Shown piece by piece: positions 44,410 to 53,326 of a stretch of 64,000 bases of DNA. The DNA lies in contig NZ_JACHJN010000004.1 of NCBI RefSeq assembly GCF_014203665.1, forward strand, positions 124,001 to 188,000, in the 5' to 3' direction. The translations under genes were made by a program, and so were the position numbers. The notes under the pieces are model-generated. The model was given only the letters and a program-made list of their open reading frames with translations. It made no database searches and was not told the origin of the DNA. Within the stretch, counting starts at the first letter, position 1, and each line of letters opens with the position of its first letter. The DNA is from Saccharothrix tamanrassetensis. Lineage in GTDB: Bacteria > Actinomycetota > Actinomycetes > Mycobacteriales > Pseudonocardiaceae.

Positions 44410-45134
44410 CTGCGCCTGGCGGCCGTCGAGTCCAGCGCCGCGTCGAGGTCGGGCGTCGAGGCCAGGTAGCCGTGGCCCCGCACGGTGCGCACCACCTCCC
44501 CGGCACCCATCGCGTCCAGCTTGCGCCGCAGGTAGCCGACGTAGACCTCGACCGCGTTGCGGGTCGCCGCCTGCTCGTCGCCCCACACCGTGCGCAGCAG
44601 CTCGTCCTTGGTCACCACCGAGCCCGCCCGGCTGGCCAGCACGTCCAGCACCGCGTACTCGCGCGGCGACAGGCTCACCGGCTCGCCCGCCCAGCTCACC
44701 TCGCGCACCGCGCGGTCCACCACCAGGTCGCCCAGCTTCAGCTTGCGCCGCGCCAGGTCGGCCTGGTTGCGCCGGAGCAGCGCGCGGACCTGGGCCACCA
44801 GCACCACGAAGCTGAACGGCTTGACCAGGTAGCCGTCCGCGCCCAGGTCCAGGCCGTCGGCCTGGTCCACCTCGCCGTCCTTCGCCGACACCATCAGGAC
44901 CGGTGTCCGCACCCCCTCCGCCCGCATCCGCTGCAGCACCCGGTAGCCGCTCAGCCCCGGCAGCATGATGTCCAGCAGCACGACGTCGAACGCCCCGGTC
45001 AGCGCCACCCGCAGCGCGTTCGGGCCGTCGGCGGCCGTGACCACCTCCATGCCCTCCGCGGACAGGCCGCGTTCCAGCGCGCGCCGCACGCCCACCTCGT
45101 CGTCGACTACCAGCACCCGTGGCCTCACGCCCAC
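44406..45134 (-). CDS. OmpR-family response regulator, MprA-like
   Basis: A 242-residue regulator. The receiver has Asp pairs DDE (VLVVDDEVGVRR), the phospho-acceptor Asp in VVLLDIMLPGLSG (about residue 55), and the conserved Lys in YLVKPFSF. The winged-helix effector follows (LSPREYAVLDVLASRAGSVV, NAVEVYVGYLRRKL, VRTVRGHGYLAS). GTG start. Four TCTCAG-type boxes lie in the divergent promoter, two of them nearly identical to those at sigE, so this regulator is the best candidate to bind both. Confidence 0.92.
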   Translation of the reverse strand: MGVRPRVLVVDDEVGVRRALERGLSAEGMEVVTAADGPNALRVALTGAFDVVLLDIMLPGLSGYRVLQRMRAEGVRTPVLMVSAKDGEVDQADGLDLGADGYLVKPFSFVVLVAQVRALLRRNQADLARRKLKLGDLVVDRAVREVSWAGEPVSLSPREYAVLDVLASRAGSVVTKDELLRTVWGDEQAATRNAVEVYVGYLRRKLDAMGAGEVVRTVRGHGYLASTPDLDAALDSTAARRR

Positions 45135-45169
45135 AGGATGCCCGGTGAGGAGGACAATCGGCGCGGGAT

Positions 45170-45215
45170 CCTCAGTCCGTTCTCAGGGTCGGCGCCGCTC
45201 TCAGCGTGATCTCAG
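45170..45215 (+). promoter_or_regulatory. Two pairs of 11-bp-spaced TCTCAG boxes
   Basis: CCTCAG (45170), TCTCAG (45181), TCTCAG (45199) and TCTCAG (45210). Within each pair the spacing is 11 bp; the pairs are 18 bp apart. They lie 36-81 bases upstream of the regulator gene and 69-114 upstream of the LolA-like gene, which they point towards. TCTCAGCGTGATCTCAGCC at 45199-45217 differs in one base from the sigE site. Confidence 0.65.
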
Positions 45216-45283
45216 CCCGACCCGAGGAACGTCTGTGGTGTCGGACCGGCACCCGGTCGGCCGACGCCCATGGAGGAGGGGAC

Positions 45284-46414
45284 ATGAACCGGAGAAGGGT
45301 GACCGTGGCCGCCGCGGCGGTCGGCGTCATCGCCGGAGCCGCGGGCCTGGGGGTGCTCGCGATGCCCGCCGGTGCGGGGCCTGCCCCCGTCCTGCCGGAC
45401 GTCAGCGCGGAGTCCCTGGTCGAGTCGGTGCTGACCGCCGAGCCCGCCGCGTTCGGCGGTGCCGTGGAGGTCAGCAACGACCTGGGCATCCCCGGCATCG
45501 CGGGCCTGCCGCAGCTGTCCGACGGCGAGTCGAAGCTGCGGATGTGGACCGACGGCGGGGGCCGGGTGCGGGTGCAGCTGCCGGCGCGGGACGCCGAGCG
45601 GACGTTCGTCGACGACGGGCAGACCGGCTGGCTGTGGAACTCGGCCGACCAGACCGTGACGAAGCTGCCGCACGGCCAGGTGGCCGAGCCGAAGCTGGAC
45701 CTGGACCCGGAGGGGCAGCGGTCCGCCCCGCCGGACCCGGTGTCGCTGTCCCGCGAGGTCGTGGACCGGATCAAGGAGTTCAGCGACGTCAGCGTCGACG
45801 GCACGGCGCGGGTGGCGGGCCGGTCGGTCTACGAGCTGGTGCTGACCCCGAAGCCGACCGAGCGGACGGTGCTGCGCGAGGTGCGCGTCGCCGTCGACTC
45901 GGAGCTGCGCCTCCCGCTGCGGCTGGCGGTGCTGACCAACGGCACCGACCACCCGGCCGTGCAGGTCGGCTTCACCGAGCTGAACGTCGGCCCGCAGGAC
46001 GCCGGTCTGTTCGCCTTCACCCCGCCGCCGGGCGCGAAGGTCGAGGTGCCCGAGGTCGGCGGTCCGACGGAGGAGGAGAAGGCGCTGGCGCAGGGCGCGC
46101 TCGCGGAAGCCAAGCCCGAGACCCACGGTGAGGGCTGGGACGTCGTGCTGACCGCGAAGGTCCCGACCGACGCCCTGGCCGGCCTGGCCGAGGGGCAGCG
46201 GTCCGGGCGTGAGTGGGAAGGCCGCGACAACCCGGAGAACGTCGACGTGCAGGGCCTGCTCAAGCAGCTGGGCAAGCAGGTCAGCGGTCCTTGGGGCAGC
46301 GGCACCCTGATCACCACCAAGGTGGGTGGCGTCCTGCTGGCCGACGACGGCCGGGTGGCCCTCGGCGCGGTACCGGAGCAGGTGCTCACCGAGGCCATCG
46401 CCAAGGTGAAGTAG
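45284..46414 (+). CDS. Exported LolA-like protein
   Basis: A 376-residue exported protein with an Ala-rich N-terminal signal (TVAAAAVGVIAGAAGLGVLAM). The region MWTDGGGRVRVQLPAR, TFVDDGQTGWLWNSADQTVTKL and VYELVLTPKPTERTVLREVRVAVD (about residues 85-215) is a LolA/LppX-like lipid-binding half barrel (DUF2092-like). The ATG has GGAGGAGG eight bases upstream. It is divergent from the two-component genes and is followed by ABC exporter genes, so it may be an envelope component controlled by that system. Confidence 0.72.
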   Translation: MNRRRVTVAAAAVGVIAGAAGLGVLAMPAGAGPAPVLPDVSAESLVESVLTAEPAAFGGAVEVSNDLGIPGIAGLPQLSDGESKLRMWTDGGGRVRVQLPARDAERTFVDDGQTGWLWNSADQTVTKLPHGQVAEPKLDLDPEGQRSAPPDPVSLSREVVDRIKEFSDVSVDGTARVAGRSVYELVLTPKPTERTVLREVRVAVDSELRLPLRLAVLTNGTDHPAVQVGFTELNVGPQDAGLFAFTPPPGAKVEVPEVGGPTEEEKALAQGALAEAKPETHGEGWDVVLTAKVPTDALAGLAEGQRSGREWEGRDNPENVDVQGLLKQLGKQVSGPWGSGTLITTKVGGVLLADDGRVALGAVPEQVLTEAIAKVK

Positions 46415-46648
46415 CCACCGGGGCCGGCGCCGGGCCTCAACCCCCGGTGTCGGCCCTCCTCCGGCGGGCACCAGGCCGGGCCGGTGGACGACCACGGCCC
46501 GCCGAGGCTCCCGACGCGGGCAGAACGCCTGCCACCGGCGCGGCTTCCGCCGCCGAGACCACCAGGGAACGGACTTCATGGCCCGCCAGGACAGGCGAAC
46601 ACGCGCCGCAGCGCACCAGGCTGCGGACCGACCACGGGAGAACACCGC
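46415..46648. other. Intergenic gap before the ABC exporter genes
   Basis: A 234-base gap between the LolA-like gene and the ATPase gene. I see no gene, clear hairpin or promoter in it. The ATPase may have its own promoter here. Confidence 0.3.
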
Positions 46649-47659
46649 ATGACCACCTCGACCAGCGCGCGGGCGGAGTCGGCCGACGCCGGTGACGCCC
46701 CGGTCCTCGCGGCCCGGACGCGAGGGCTGCGCAAGGTGTACGGGCACACCGTCGCGGTGGACCGGGTGGATCTCGAAGTGCCGCAAGGCGCGGTGCTCGG
46801 GATGCTCGGCCCCAACGGGTCGGGCAAGACCACCACGATCCGCATGCTGCTCGGGCTCGTGCGGCCGACCGAGGGGGAGGTCGAGCTGCTGGGGAAGGCG
46901 CTGCCCGACGGCGCGGCGGCGGCGCTGCCGCACGTCGGCGCGCTGGTCGAGGGGCCGGGTTTCCACCCGTTCCTGTCCGGGCGGGAGAACCTGCGGCGGG
47001 TCGCGGCGTTCGAGCCGCTGCTCGCCACCGGTTCCATCAAGCAGGCCGTGGAGGACGCGCTGGAGCGGGTCGGGCTCGCCTCGGCCGCGCACCGCCGGTA
47101 CCGCGGCTACTCGCTGGGCATGAAGCAGCGGCTCGGGCTGGCCGCCGCGCTGCTGGTCGAGCGGAAGCTGATCGTGCTGGACGAGCCGACCAACGGCCTG
47201 GACCCGGCGGGCACCCGGGAGGTGCGCAACGTCATCGCCGACCTGCGCAACGGCAGCACGACGGTCGTGGTGTCGTCGCACCTGCTCAGCGAGATCGAGG
47301 CGACCTGCACCCACGTGGCCGTGCTGCACCGGGGCACCGTGGTGGCCCAGGGCGGGCTGACCGAGCTGCTCCAGGCCGAGAGCAGTGCGCTGCTGGTGGT
47401 CACACCGGAGTGGCTGGAGGCGCTGAACGTCCTGCGCGACGGCCGGATCTCGGCGCGGGCCACCGACGACGGCCTGCGCGTCGAACTGATCGGCACCACC
47501 CCGCCCGCCGTGCTGGAGACGCTGGTCAAGGCCGGTATCCCGGTGTGGGAGGCGCGCCGGCAGCGGACCGGGCTGGAGGAGCTGTTCGCCCGGCTGACCG
47601 AGGCGGAGGAAACCGACGAGGGGTTGTCCGCGGTGGACACGATCGAGGAGAAGGCGTGA
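46649..47659 (+). CDS. ABC transporter ATPase (drug/bacitracin-type exporter)
   Basis: A 336-residue ATPase with Walker A GPNGSGKTTTIRML (about residues 53-66), signature YSLGMKQRLGLAAAL, Walker B LIVLDEPTNGLDPAG and switch VVSSHLLSEIE. The ~100-residue C-terminal extension is common in CcmA/BcrA-type exporters. It overlaps the permease start by one base (TGATG). With the LolA-like gene and permease it may form one expression unit under the divergent promoter. Substrate unknown. Confidence 0.9.
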   Translation: MTTSTSARAESADAGDAPVLAARTRGLRKVYGHTVAVDRVDLEVPQGAVLGMLGPNGSGKTTTIRMLLGLVRPTEGEVELLGKALPDGAAAALPHVGALVEGPGFHPFLSGRENLRRVAAFEPLLATGSIKQAVEDALERVGLASAAHRRYRGYSLGMKQRLGLAAALLVERKLIVLDEPTNGLDPAGTREVRNVIADLRNGSTTVVVSSHLLSEIEATCTHVAVLHRGTVVAQGGLTELLQAESSALLVVTPEWLEALNVLRDGRISARATDDGLRVELIGTTPPAVLETLVKAGIPVWEARRQRTGLEELFARLTEAEETDEGLSAVDTIEEKA

Positions 47660-48492
47660 TGGGCACTCTGGTCGCGAGCCGCGCTCCGCTGGGCCGCCAG
47701 CTGCGGTCGGAGCTGCGGTGGATCGTGCGCAGGCCGCGGACGGTGATCGGGCTGTCGGCGCTGTGCCTGGTGCCCGTGCTGGCCGGGATCGGGCTGTGGT
47801 TCGCGGTGGACGGCGACGGCGCGGCCGGACCGGGCTTGGCCGCGATCGTCTCCGGCAACGGCCTGGTGCTGCCGATCTTCACCCTGTTCCTGGCCCTGCC
47901 GCTGCTGCTGCCGCTGGTGGGGGCGATCTGGGCGGCGGACGGCCTGGCGGGCGAGTCGCAGCACGGCACGTTGCGCGGGCTGCTGATCTCGCCGGTGGGC
48001 CGGCTGCGGCTGCTGGCGATCAAGTCCTTCGGCGTGGCCACCATGACGCTGTTCGCGGTGACGCTGATCGCGTTCGTCGGGGCGATCGTCGGCGCGGTCC
48101 TGTTCGGCGGCCAGGGGCTGCTCACGCTGTCCGGCAACACCCTGCCGTTCCTCGACGCGCTGGGGCGCATCCTGCTGACCATCGTGCTGGTGACGATCCA
48201 GGTGTGGGGCGTGGCGGCGATCGCGCTGGCGATCTCGGCGTGCACCGAGCACCCGCTGGTGGTGATGGCGGCGACCATGGCCGGGGTGATCGTGTCCGGG
48301 GTGCTGGGCCTGTTCAGCGCGCTGGACTGGTTGCAGCCGTACCTGATCACCTCGGGGTGGAACGGCCTGATCGACGTGATGCGCGACCCGCTGCCCACCG
48401 AGCAGCTGTGGAACAGCACCGCGCTGGCCGGGTGCTACATCCTGATCGGGCTGTCGCTGGCGGCAATGCGGTTGGCAACCAAGGACAGCTGA
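47659..48492 (+). CDS. ABC exporter permease
   Basis: A 277-residue ABC-2 type permease. Six hydrophobic helices can be counted, from VIGLSALCLVPVLAGIGLWFA to TALAGCYILIGLSLAAM, with GLAGESQHGTLRGLLISPV (about residues 96-114) as the cytoplasmic coupling region found in BcrB/YhaP-type permeases. It works with the ATPase just upstream. Confidence 0.87.
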   Translation: MGTLVASRAPLGRQLRSELRWIVRRPRTVIGLSALCLVPVLAGIGLWFAVDGDGAAGPGLAAIVSGNGLVLPIFTLFLALPLLLPLVGAIWAADGLAGESQHGTLRGLLISPVGRLRLLAIKSFGVATMTLFAVTLIAFVGAIVGAVLFGGQGLLTLSGNTLPFLDALGRILLTIVLVTIQVWGVAAIALAISACTEHPLVVMAATMAGVIVSGVLGLFSALDWLQPYLITSGWNGLIDVMRDPLPTEQLWNSTALAGCYILIGLSLAAMRLATKDS

Positions 48493-48507
48493 GGCATCTT
48501 CTGCCTC

Positions 48508-49035
48508 ATGTTCCTGGAAACCGAACGGCTGGCGCTGCGGGACTTCACGGCGTCCGATGTGGACGCCTTGGCCGACCTGCACGCCGACCCGGCCGTGATG
48601 CGGTACCTGGAGGGCGGTCGGCCGCTGGACCGCGCGGCGGTGCGGGGGGACCTGCTGCCGCGCTACCTCGGCGCCACCGGCTGGTGGGCCGGTGTCGACA
48701 AGGCGACCGGCGTGCTGATCGGGGCCTTCGAGTTCCGCGAGACCGAGCCGGGGGTGCGGGAGCTGGGGTATCGGCTGCACAGCAGGCACTGGGGCGTCGG
48801 CTACGCGACCGAGGTGTCGCGGGCGCTGGTGGACAACGGGTTCCGCGCGCTGGGCGTGCGCCGGGTGTTCGGCACCACGATGGCGGTGAACGCGGGCTCG
48901 CGCCGGGTGCTGGAGAAGGCGGGACTGCGCTTCGTGCGGACCTTCTTCCAGGACTGGCCGGACCCGATCCCCGGCTCCGAGCAGGGCGAGGTCGAGTACG
49001 CGCTCGACCGGGAGGACTGGGCCACTACCCGATGA
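48508..49035 (+). CDS. GNAT acetyltransferase, RimJ-like
   Basis: A 175-residue acetyltransferase starting MFLETERLALRDFTASDVDAL, the RimJ/RimL style. The acetyl-CoA site is GYRLHSRHWGVGYATEVSRALVDNGF (about residues 90-115) and the closing motif NAGSRRVLEKAGLRFV. The substrate is unknown. It ends with an 11-base convergent overlap with the thiamine ABC ATPase gene. Confidence 0.85.
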   Translation: MFLETERLALRDFTASDVDALADLHADPAVMRYLEGGRPLDRAAVRGDLLPRYLGATGWWAGVDKATGVLIGAFEFRETEPGVRELGYRLHSRHWGVGYATEVSRALVDNGFRALGVRRVFGTTMAVNAGSRRVLEKAGLRFVRTFFQDWPDPIPGSEQGEVEYALDREDWATTR

Positions 49036-50299
49036 CGGCGACGCCGTCGGGGTCGACGGCCAACCGGACCCGGTCGCCGGGACCAGGGGGCGCGGCGACC
49101 GGGGCCACCGCCTCGAACTCCCCCGCGCCCACCCCACCGGCACCTGCCCCGGCACCGCTCGAAGCCACCCCGCCGGCACCAGCGCCCGCACCGGCACCGG
49201 CACCGGCACCGGCCTCGGCGCCACCACCACGGCCGCCGGCACCCGCTTTCGTACCCGCCGACCCGGCACCACCACGACCGACATCGGCCACGGCACCGAC
49301 CTCGCCACCGACCGGACCGGCCGAGTCGGCGGCATCCGACGCGGCACCGGCCGAAGCCTCGCCACGAGCCCCGACCCCAGCCCCACCAGCATCGACACCC
49401 GCACCACCGCCGGAACCAGCGTCCGACCGGAGCAGCCGGACCAGCAGCCGGACGTGGTCGCGGCGGTGGACGCGTTCCAGGACCTCGGCCTCCAACGGCC
49501 CGTCCGGATCCACGCGCAGCGCCGTCGCCCGCAGCCCCACCCGCGCGGACACGCCGACGAGTCGTTGCGCAGCCTCGGCCCCCAGCACCTTCCCGCAGCC
49601 GAGGAACCGGGCCACCTCCACGTCGACCGGCGACCGCCACACCTGCGCGGGCGGCCCCACCTGCCGGATCCGGCCCGCGCTCATCACCGCCACCCGGTCC
49701 GCCAGCGTGAACGCCTCGTCGTGGTCGTGGGTGACCACCAACGCGGTCGCCCCCGCCTCCCGCAGCACCCGGGCCAGGTCCACCGCCAGCGACTCCCGCA
49801 ACGCCCGGTCCAGCGCCGACAGCGGCTCGTCCAGCAGCAACAGCCGGGGCCGGGGCGCCAGGGCGCGCGCCAACGCCACCCGCTGCTGCTCGCCGCCCGA
49901 CAGCTCGGTGACCTTCCGCCGCTGGTAGCCGCCGAGACCGACCAGTTCCAGCAGCTCGTCGACCCGCTTGCGCCGCGCCTCCCGCTCCACCCGCTGCATC
50001 CGCAGCCCGAACGCGACGTTCCCCGCCACGTCCCGGTGCGGGAACAGCTGGCCGTCCTGGAAGACCAGCCCGAACCCGCGCCGGTGCACCGGCGTGCCGG
50101 CGAGGTCGACCCCGTCCCACGACACGACCCCCGCCGACGGCACCTCGAGCCCGGCGACGGCCCGCAACAGCGTCGACTTCCCGCAGCCGGACGGCCCGAG
50201 CAGCGCCACCACCTCGCCGTCACCGACCGTCAAGCCCACCTCGGACACCGCCGCCACGGCCCCGTACCGGACGCTGATCCCGTTCAGCTCCAACGACAT
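49025..50299 (-). CDS. thiQ: Thiamine ABC transporter ATPase with a Gly/Ala-rich insertion
   Basis: A 424-residue ATPase. Walker A is GPSGCGKSTLL (about residues 35-45), signature ELSGGEQQRVALARAL, Walker B LLLLDEPLSALD. The core ends at about residue 235. In place of an ordinary TOBE-type C-terminal domain, about residues 292-402 are Gly/Ala/Ser-rich with runs of GAGAGAG, encoded by GGCACC-type repeats at about 49.09-49.43 kb, and only a short normal-looking piece (GDRVRLAVDPDGVAVIG) follows. Last gene of the thiBPQ operon under a TPP riboswitch. Confidence 0.85.
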   Translation of the reverse strand: MSLELNGISVRYGAVAAVSEVGLTVGDGEVVALLGPSGCGKSTLLRAVAGLEVPSAGVVSWDGVDLAGTPVHRRGFGLVFQDGQLFPHRDVAGNVAFGLRMQRVEREARRKRVDELLELVGLGGYQRRKVTELSGGEQQRVALARALAPRPRLLLLDEPLSALDRALRESLAVDLARVLREAGATALVVTHDHDEAFTLADRVAVMSAGRIRQVGPPAQVWRSPVDVEVARFLGCGKVLGAEAAQRLVGVSARVGLRATALRVDPDGPLEAEVLERVHRRDHVRLLVRLLRSDAGSGGGAGVDAGGAGVGARGEASAGAASDAADSAGPVGGEVGAVADVGRGGAGSAGTKAGAGGRGGGAEAGAGAGAGAGAGAGGVASSGAGAGAGGVGAGEFEAVAPVAAPPGPGDRVRLAVDPDGVAVIG

Positions 50300-51889
50300 C
50301 TAGAACTCCCCGCCCGACGGCACCCGCAGCCGTTCGATCAGCAGCACGGCCGCCGTGGTCACCACCATCAGCAGCGCGCACGCCGCGTACGCCAGCTGGC
50401 TGTTCAACTCCCCCGGCCGCGACATCAGCCGCGCGATCACCACCGGCAGCGTCGGCGCGTCCGGCCGGGCCAGGAAGCTCGTCGCCCCGAACTCCCCGAG
50501 CGCCACCACGAACCCGAACCCCGCCGCCGCGACCAACGACCGCGACGCCAGCGGGAGGTCCACCTCGCGCCACACCCGCCACGGACTGGCGCCGAGCGTC
50601 GCGGCGGCCTGTCGCAGCCGTTCGTCGACGGCCCGCAGCACCGGCAGCACGATCCGCACGATCAGCGGCGTCACCACCAGCGCCTGCGCCAACGGCACCA
50701 GCAGCGGGGACGTGCGGAAGTCGCCGGGCAGCGCGTCCATGGTGATCAGGTACCCGAACCCGACCGTCACCGCCGACACCCCCAACGGCAGCATCAGCGC
50801 GGTGTCCAGGGTCTCCGCGAACCACGACCCGTGCCGACGCAACCCGACCAGCACCACCGCCGACACCACGCCGACCACCAGCGCGACCACCGTCGCGTCC
50901 GTGGCGGTGCGCAGGGACTGGGCAGCCGCCTGCCACCCGGTCACGGCGAGCGTCCCGCGATCCCCCGTGCCCGCCAGCGCCCGGTAGCCCGCGAGACTCC
51001 AACCGTCCTGAGTGGACAGTGAACGCACCACCAGGCCCACCACCGGCACCAGCAACGCGCCGATGACCAGCCAGGCAGCCGCCACCACACCCCACTCGCC
51101 GCCGACCGGCCGCCGCCGGACCTCCACCCGCAACGGCAGCGCCTTCTCCCGCCGTCGCCGCGCCGCGCCGCCCACCAGCAGCACCGCGAGCACCGCCGCG
51201 AACTGCAACAACGACAGCGCCGCCGCGCCGGACAGGTCGAACAGCTCCACGGTGCGCAGGTAGATCTCGGTCTCCAACGTGCGGTACCGCGCCCCGCCGA
51301 GCACCAGCACCACGCCGAAACTGGTGGCGCAGAACAGGAAGACCACCGACGCCGCCGACCCGATCGCCGGACCCAGCGCGGGCAGCACGACGGAGGTGAA
51401 CGCACGCAGCCGCGACGCACCCAGCGCCCGCGCCGCGTCCTCGGCCCGCCGGTCGACCTTCGCCCACAGCCCGCCCACGGTCCGCGCCACCACGGCGACG
51501 TTGAAGAACGCGTTCGCCAGCACGATCGGCAGCACGCCGCCGTCCGGCCACAGCGCCCGGAACGCCAGGCCCACCACCACGGTCGGCAGCACGAACGGCA
51601 CCATCACCGCCGCCCGCACCAGCCCCGTCCCCCGGACCCGGCAGCGGGCCAGCAGGAACGCCACCGGCAGGCCCGCGACCAGGGCGAGCACCGTCGCGGC
51701 GGCGGCCTGGCCGAGGGTGAACCCGACCAGGCTCCAGGTCCCCGGATCGCCCAGCGCCGGCCACACCCCGCCCTCGCCCAGGCCGAGGGCGACGATCGCG
51801 GCCACCGGCCAGGCGAAGAACACGCCCAGGAACACCAGGGGCAGCAGGGCGGCGAGCGACCAGGTCAGCCTTGGACCAGCGAGCGCCAC
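50300..51889 (-). CDS. thiP: Thiamine ABC transporter permease (fused double permease)
   Basis: A 529-residue protein with two homologous permease halves, as in ThiP/FbpB. EAA loops occur in each half ([21 protein letters not shown] and LRQAAATLGASPWRVWREVDLP), and about 12 helices can be counted. It carries thiamine or its phosphates across the membrane. GTG at 51889 lies inside the last 25 bases of thiB; the stop abuts the thiQ start. Confidence 0.88.
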   Translation of the reverse strand: MALAGPRLTWSLAALLPLVFLGVFFAWPVAAIVALGLGEGGVWPALGDPGTWSLVGFTLGQAAAATVLALVAGLPVAFLLARCRVRGTGLVRAAVMVPFVLPTVVVGLAFRALWPDGGVLPIVLANAFFNVAVVARTVGGLWAKVDRRAEDAARALGASRLRAFTSVVLPALGPAIGSAASVVFLFCATSFGVVLVLGGARYRTLETEIYLRTVELFDLSGAAALSLLQFAAVLAVLLVGGAARRRREKALPLRVEVRRRPVGGEWGVVAAAWLVIGALLVPVVGLVVRSLSTQDGWSLAGYRALAGTGDRGTLAVTGWQAAAQSLRTATDATVVALVVGVVSAVVLVGLRRHGSWFAETLDTALMLPLGVSAVTVGFGYLITMDALPGDFRTSPLLVPLAQALVVTPLIVRIVLPVLRAVDERLRQAAATLGASPWRVWREVDLPLASRSLVAAAGFGFVVALGEFGATSFLARPDAPTLPVVIARLMSRPGELNSQLAYAACALLMVVTTAAVLLIERLRVPSGGEF

Positions 51890-52899
51890 TGCGCAACCCA
51901 CTGCTCGCGGTTGGCGTCGACCTGGCCGGCCGGCAGGGTGCGCGCCTGGTCCGGCAGCGGTGCGGCCTTGGTCCACGCCTCGGGCAGCGCCACGCCCTCG
52001 CGCGACGGGTACACGTACATCTGACCGGGCACGTCGGCCTGGAACTTCTCCGACAGCAGGAAGTCCACCACCTTGCGCGCGTCGTCGGCGTTCTTCGCGC
52101 CGTTCAGCACGCCCGCGTACTCCACCTGCCGGTAGCAGGTGTCCAGCAGCGCCTTGGTGCGCGGGTTGCCGTCGTCGCCGATCTCGGCGGACGGCGAGGA
52201 CGCGTAGGACACCACGACCGGCCGCGGGCCCTTGCCGCTGGAGCCGGAGAAGTCCTGCGTGTAGGCCTCTTCCCAGCCGCTGACCACCTTGACGCCGTTG
52301 GCGCGCAGCTTCGTCCAGTAGTCCTGCCAGCCGGACTCGCCGAACTCGGCGATCGTGCCCAGCAGGAACGCCAGACCGGGCGAGGACGTGGCCGGGTCCT
52401 GGACGACCAGCAGGTCGCGGTACTTCGGGTCGGTCAGGTCCGCGTACGACTTCGGCTCGCCCTTGTCCTTCAGCGCCGCCACGTCGATGTTCACGCACAC
52501 GTCGCCGACGTCGACCGCGTGCAGCCGGTCGGGCGGGTCGAGCCGGTAGCGCTGCGCGCCCTTGCCGGCCTCGGGGCTGGCGTACTCGGCGAACACGCCC
52601 TCCTTCAGCGCCCGGGACGCGAACGTCGAGTCCACGCCGAAGGCCACGTCGCCGATCGGGCTGCCCTTGGTGAGCACCAGCTTGTTGGTCAGTGCACCCG
52701 CGTCACCACTGGCCAGCGGCTTGATGGTGATCCCGGTCTCGGCCTTGAACGCGTCCAGCAGCTCGGGCTTCACCGCGAACGAGTCGTGCGTCACCAGCGT
52801 GACGACCCGTTCGCCCGGCGGGGCCTGGTTGCCCGCCACCGAGCACGCGGCCAGCAGCGAGCCGGCGAAGACAGCGGTCAGCACTCGTCGAAGCATCAT
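51865..52899 (-). CDS. thiB: Thiamine-binding lipoprotein
   Basis: A 344-residue binding lipoprotein. The lipobox is SLLAACS (Cys about residue 19). The mature part has the ThiB-like motifs VVTLVTHDSFAVKPELL, and PVVVSYASSPSAEI. The start may be the second of two ATG codons (52896), better spaced from the GGGAG site. The TPP riboswitch in its leader and the thiP/thiQ genes downstream identify it as part of a thiamine uptake system. Confidence 0.9.
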   Translation of the reverse strand: MMLRRVLTAVFAGSLLAACSVAGNQAPPGERVVTLVTHDSFAVKPELLDAFKAETGITIKPLASGDAGALTNKLVLTKGSPIGDVAFGVDSTFASRALKEGVFAEYASPEAGKGAQRYRLDPPDRLHAVDVGDVCVNIDVAALKDKGEPKSYADLTDPKYRDLLVVQDPATSSPGLAFLLGTIAEFGESGWQDYWTKLRANGVKVVSGWEEAYTQDFSGSSGKGPRPVVVSYASSPSAEIGDDGNPRTKALLDTCYRQVEYAGVLNGAKNADDARKVVDFLLSEKFQADVPGQMYVYPSREGVALPEAWTKAAPLPDQARTLPAGQVDANREQWVAQWRSLVQG

Positions 52900-52902
52900 C
52901 TC

Positions 52903-52992
52903 TCCCTACACCGGCATGACCCGGATCAGGTGTGGACGGTCGAGGGCTGGCGCGCCCTCCTCTCAGCCCGGCGCAGCACCGGACTCCCGTGG
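52903..52992 (-). ncRNA. TPP riboswitch upstream of thiBPQ
   Basis: On the minus strand the conserved THI-box elements are in order: GGGAGTCCGG (P1/P2), GGGCTGAGAGG (pyrimidine-sensor loop CTGAGA), ACCTGATCCGGGTCATGCC and TGTAGGGAG. Binding of thiamine pyrophosphate should block the thiB ribosome site, which overlaps the 3' end. Confidence 0.92.
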
Positions 52993-53032
52993 CAACCGCG
53001 CAGCCTACGCCATGCGGTGGGACCATCGGGGC

Positions 53033-53326
53033 ATGGCAGAGCTGCTGACCGACGACCAGGTGACCAACGCGCTGTCCACCCTCCCGGACTGGCGGGCGCA
53101 GGACGCGGCGCTGGTGCGCACCGTGGAGCTGGCGAGCTTCCCGCAGGCGATCCAGGTGGTGAACCGGATCGCGGAGATCGCCGAGAACGACGACCACCAC
53201 CCGGACATCGACATCCGGTGGCGCACGCTGACGTTCCGGTGCAGCACGCACTCGATCGGTGGGATCACCGCCCTGGACGTGTCACTGGCGGAGGAGATCG
53301 ACGGCGTGCTCGACGCTCTGGCGTGA
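53033..53326 (+). CDS. phhB: Pterin-4a-carbinolamine dehydratase
   Basis: A 97-residue enzyme that recycles 4a-hydroxytetrahydrobiopterin. The family signature is RIAEIAENDDHHPDIDIRW (about residues 46-64), with the His pair of the active site and the C-terminal TLTFRCSTHSIGGIT. Length is normal. It starts with GGGGC-ATG behind the divergent TPP riboswitch. Its last 45 bases overlap the convergent mannosyltransferase gene. It corresponds to Rv1159A next to pimE in M. tuberculosis. Confidence 0.92.
   Translation: MAELLTDDQVTNALSTLPDWRAQDAALVRTVELASFPQAIQVVNRIAEIAENDDHHPDIDIRWRTLTFRCSTHSIGGITALDVSLAEEIDGVLDALA

Noticed and set aside
47107-49407. A 766-residue minus-strand open frame
   Set aside because: It lies opposite the ABC exporter, acetyltransferase and part of thiQ, and its sequence is low-complexity Arg/Pro/Gln without domains; it is a GC-rich shadow frame.
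49090-49426. Possible CRISPR or satellite array from GGCACC repeats
   Set aside because: It is an in-frame coding repeat for Gly/Ala in thiQ, without spacers.
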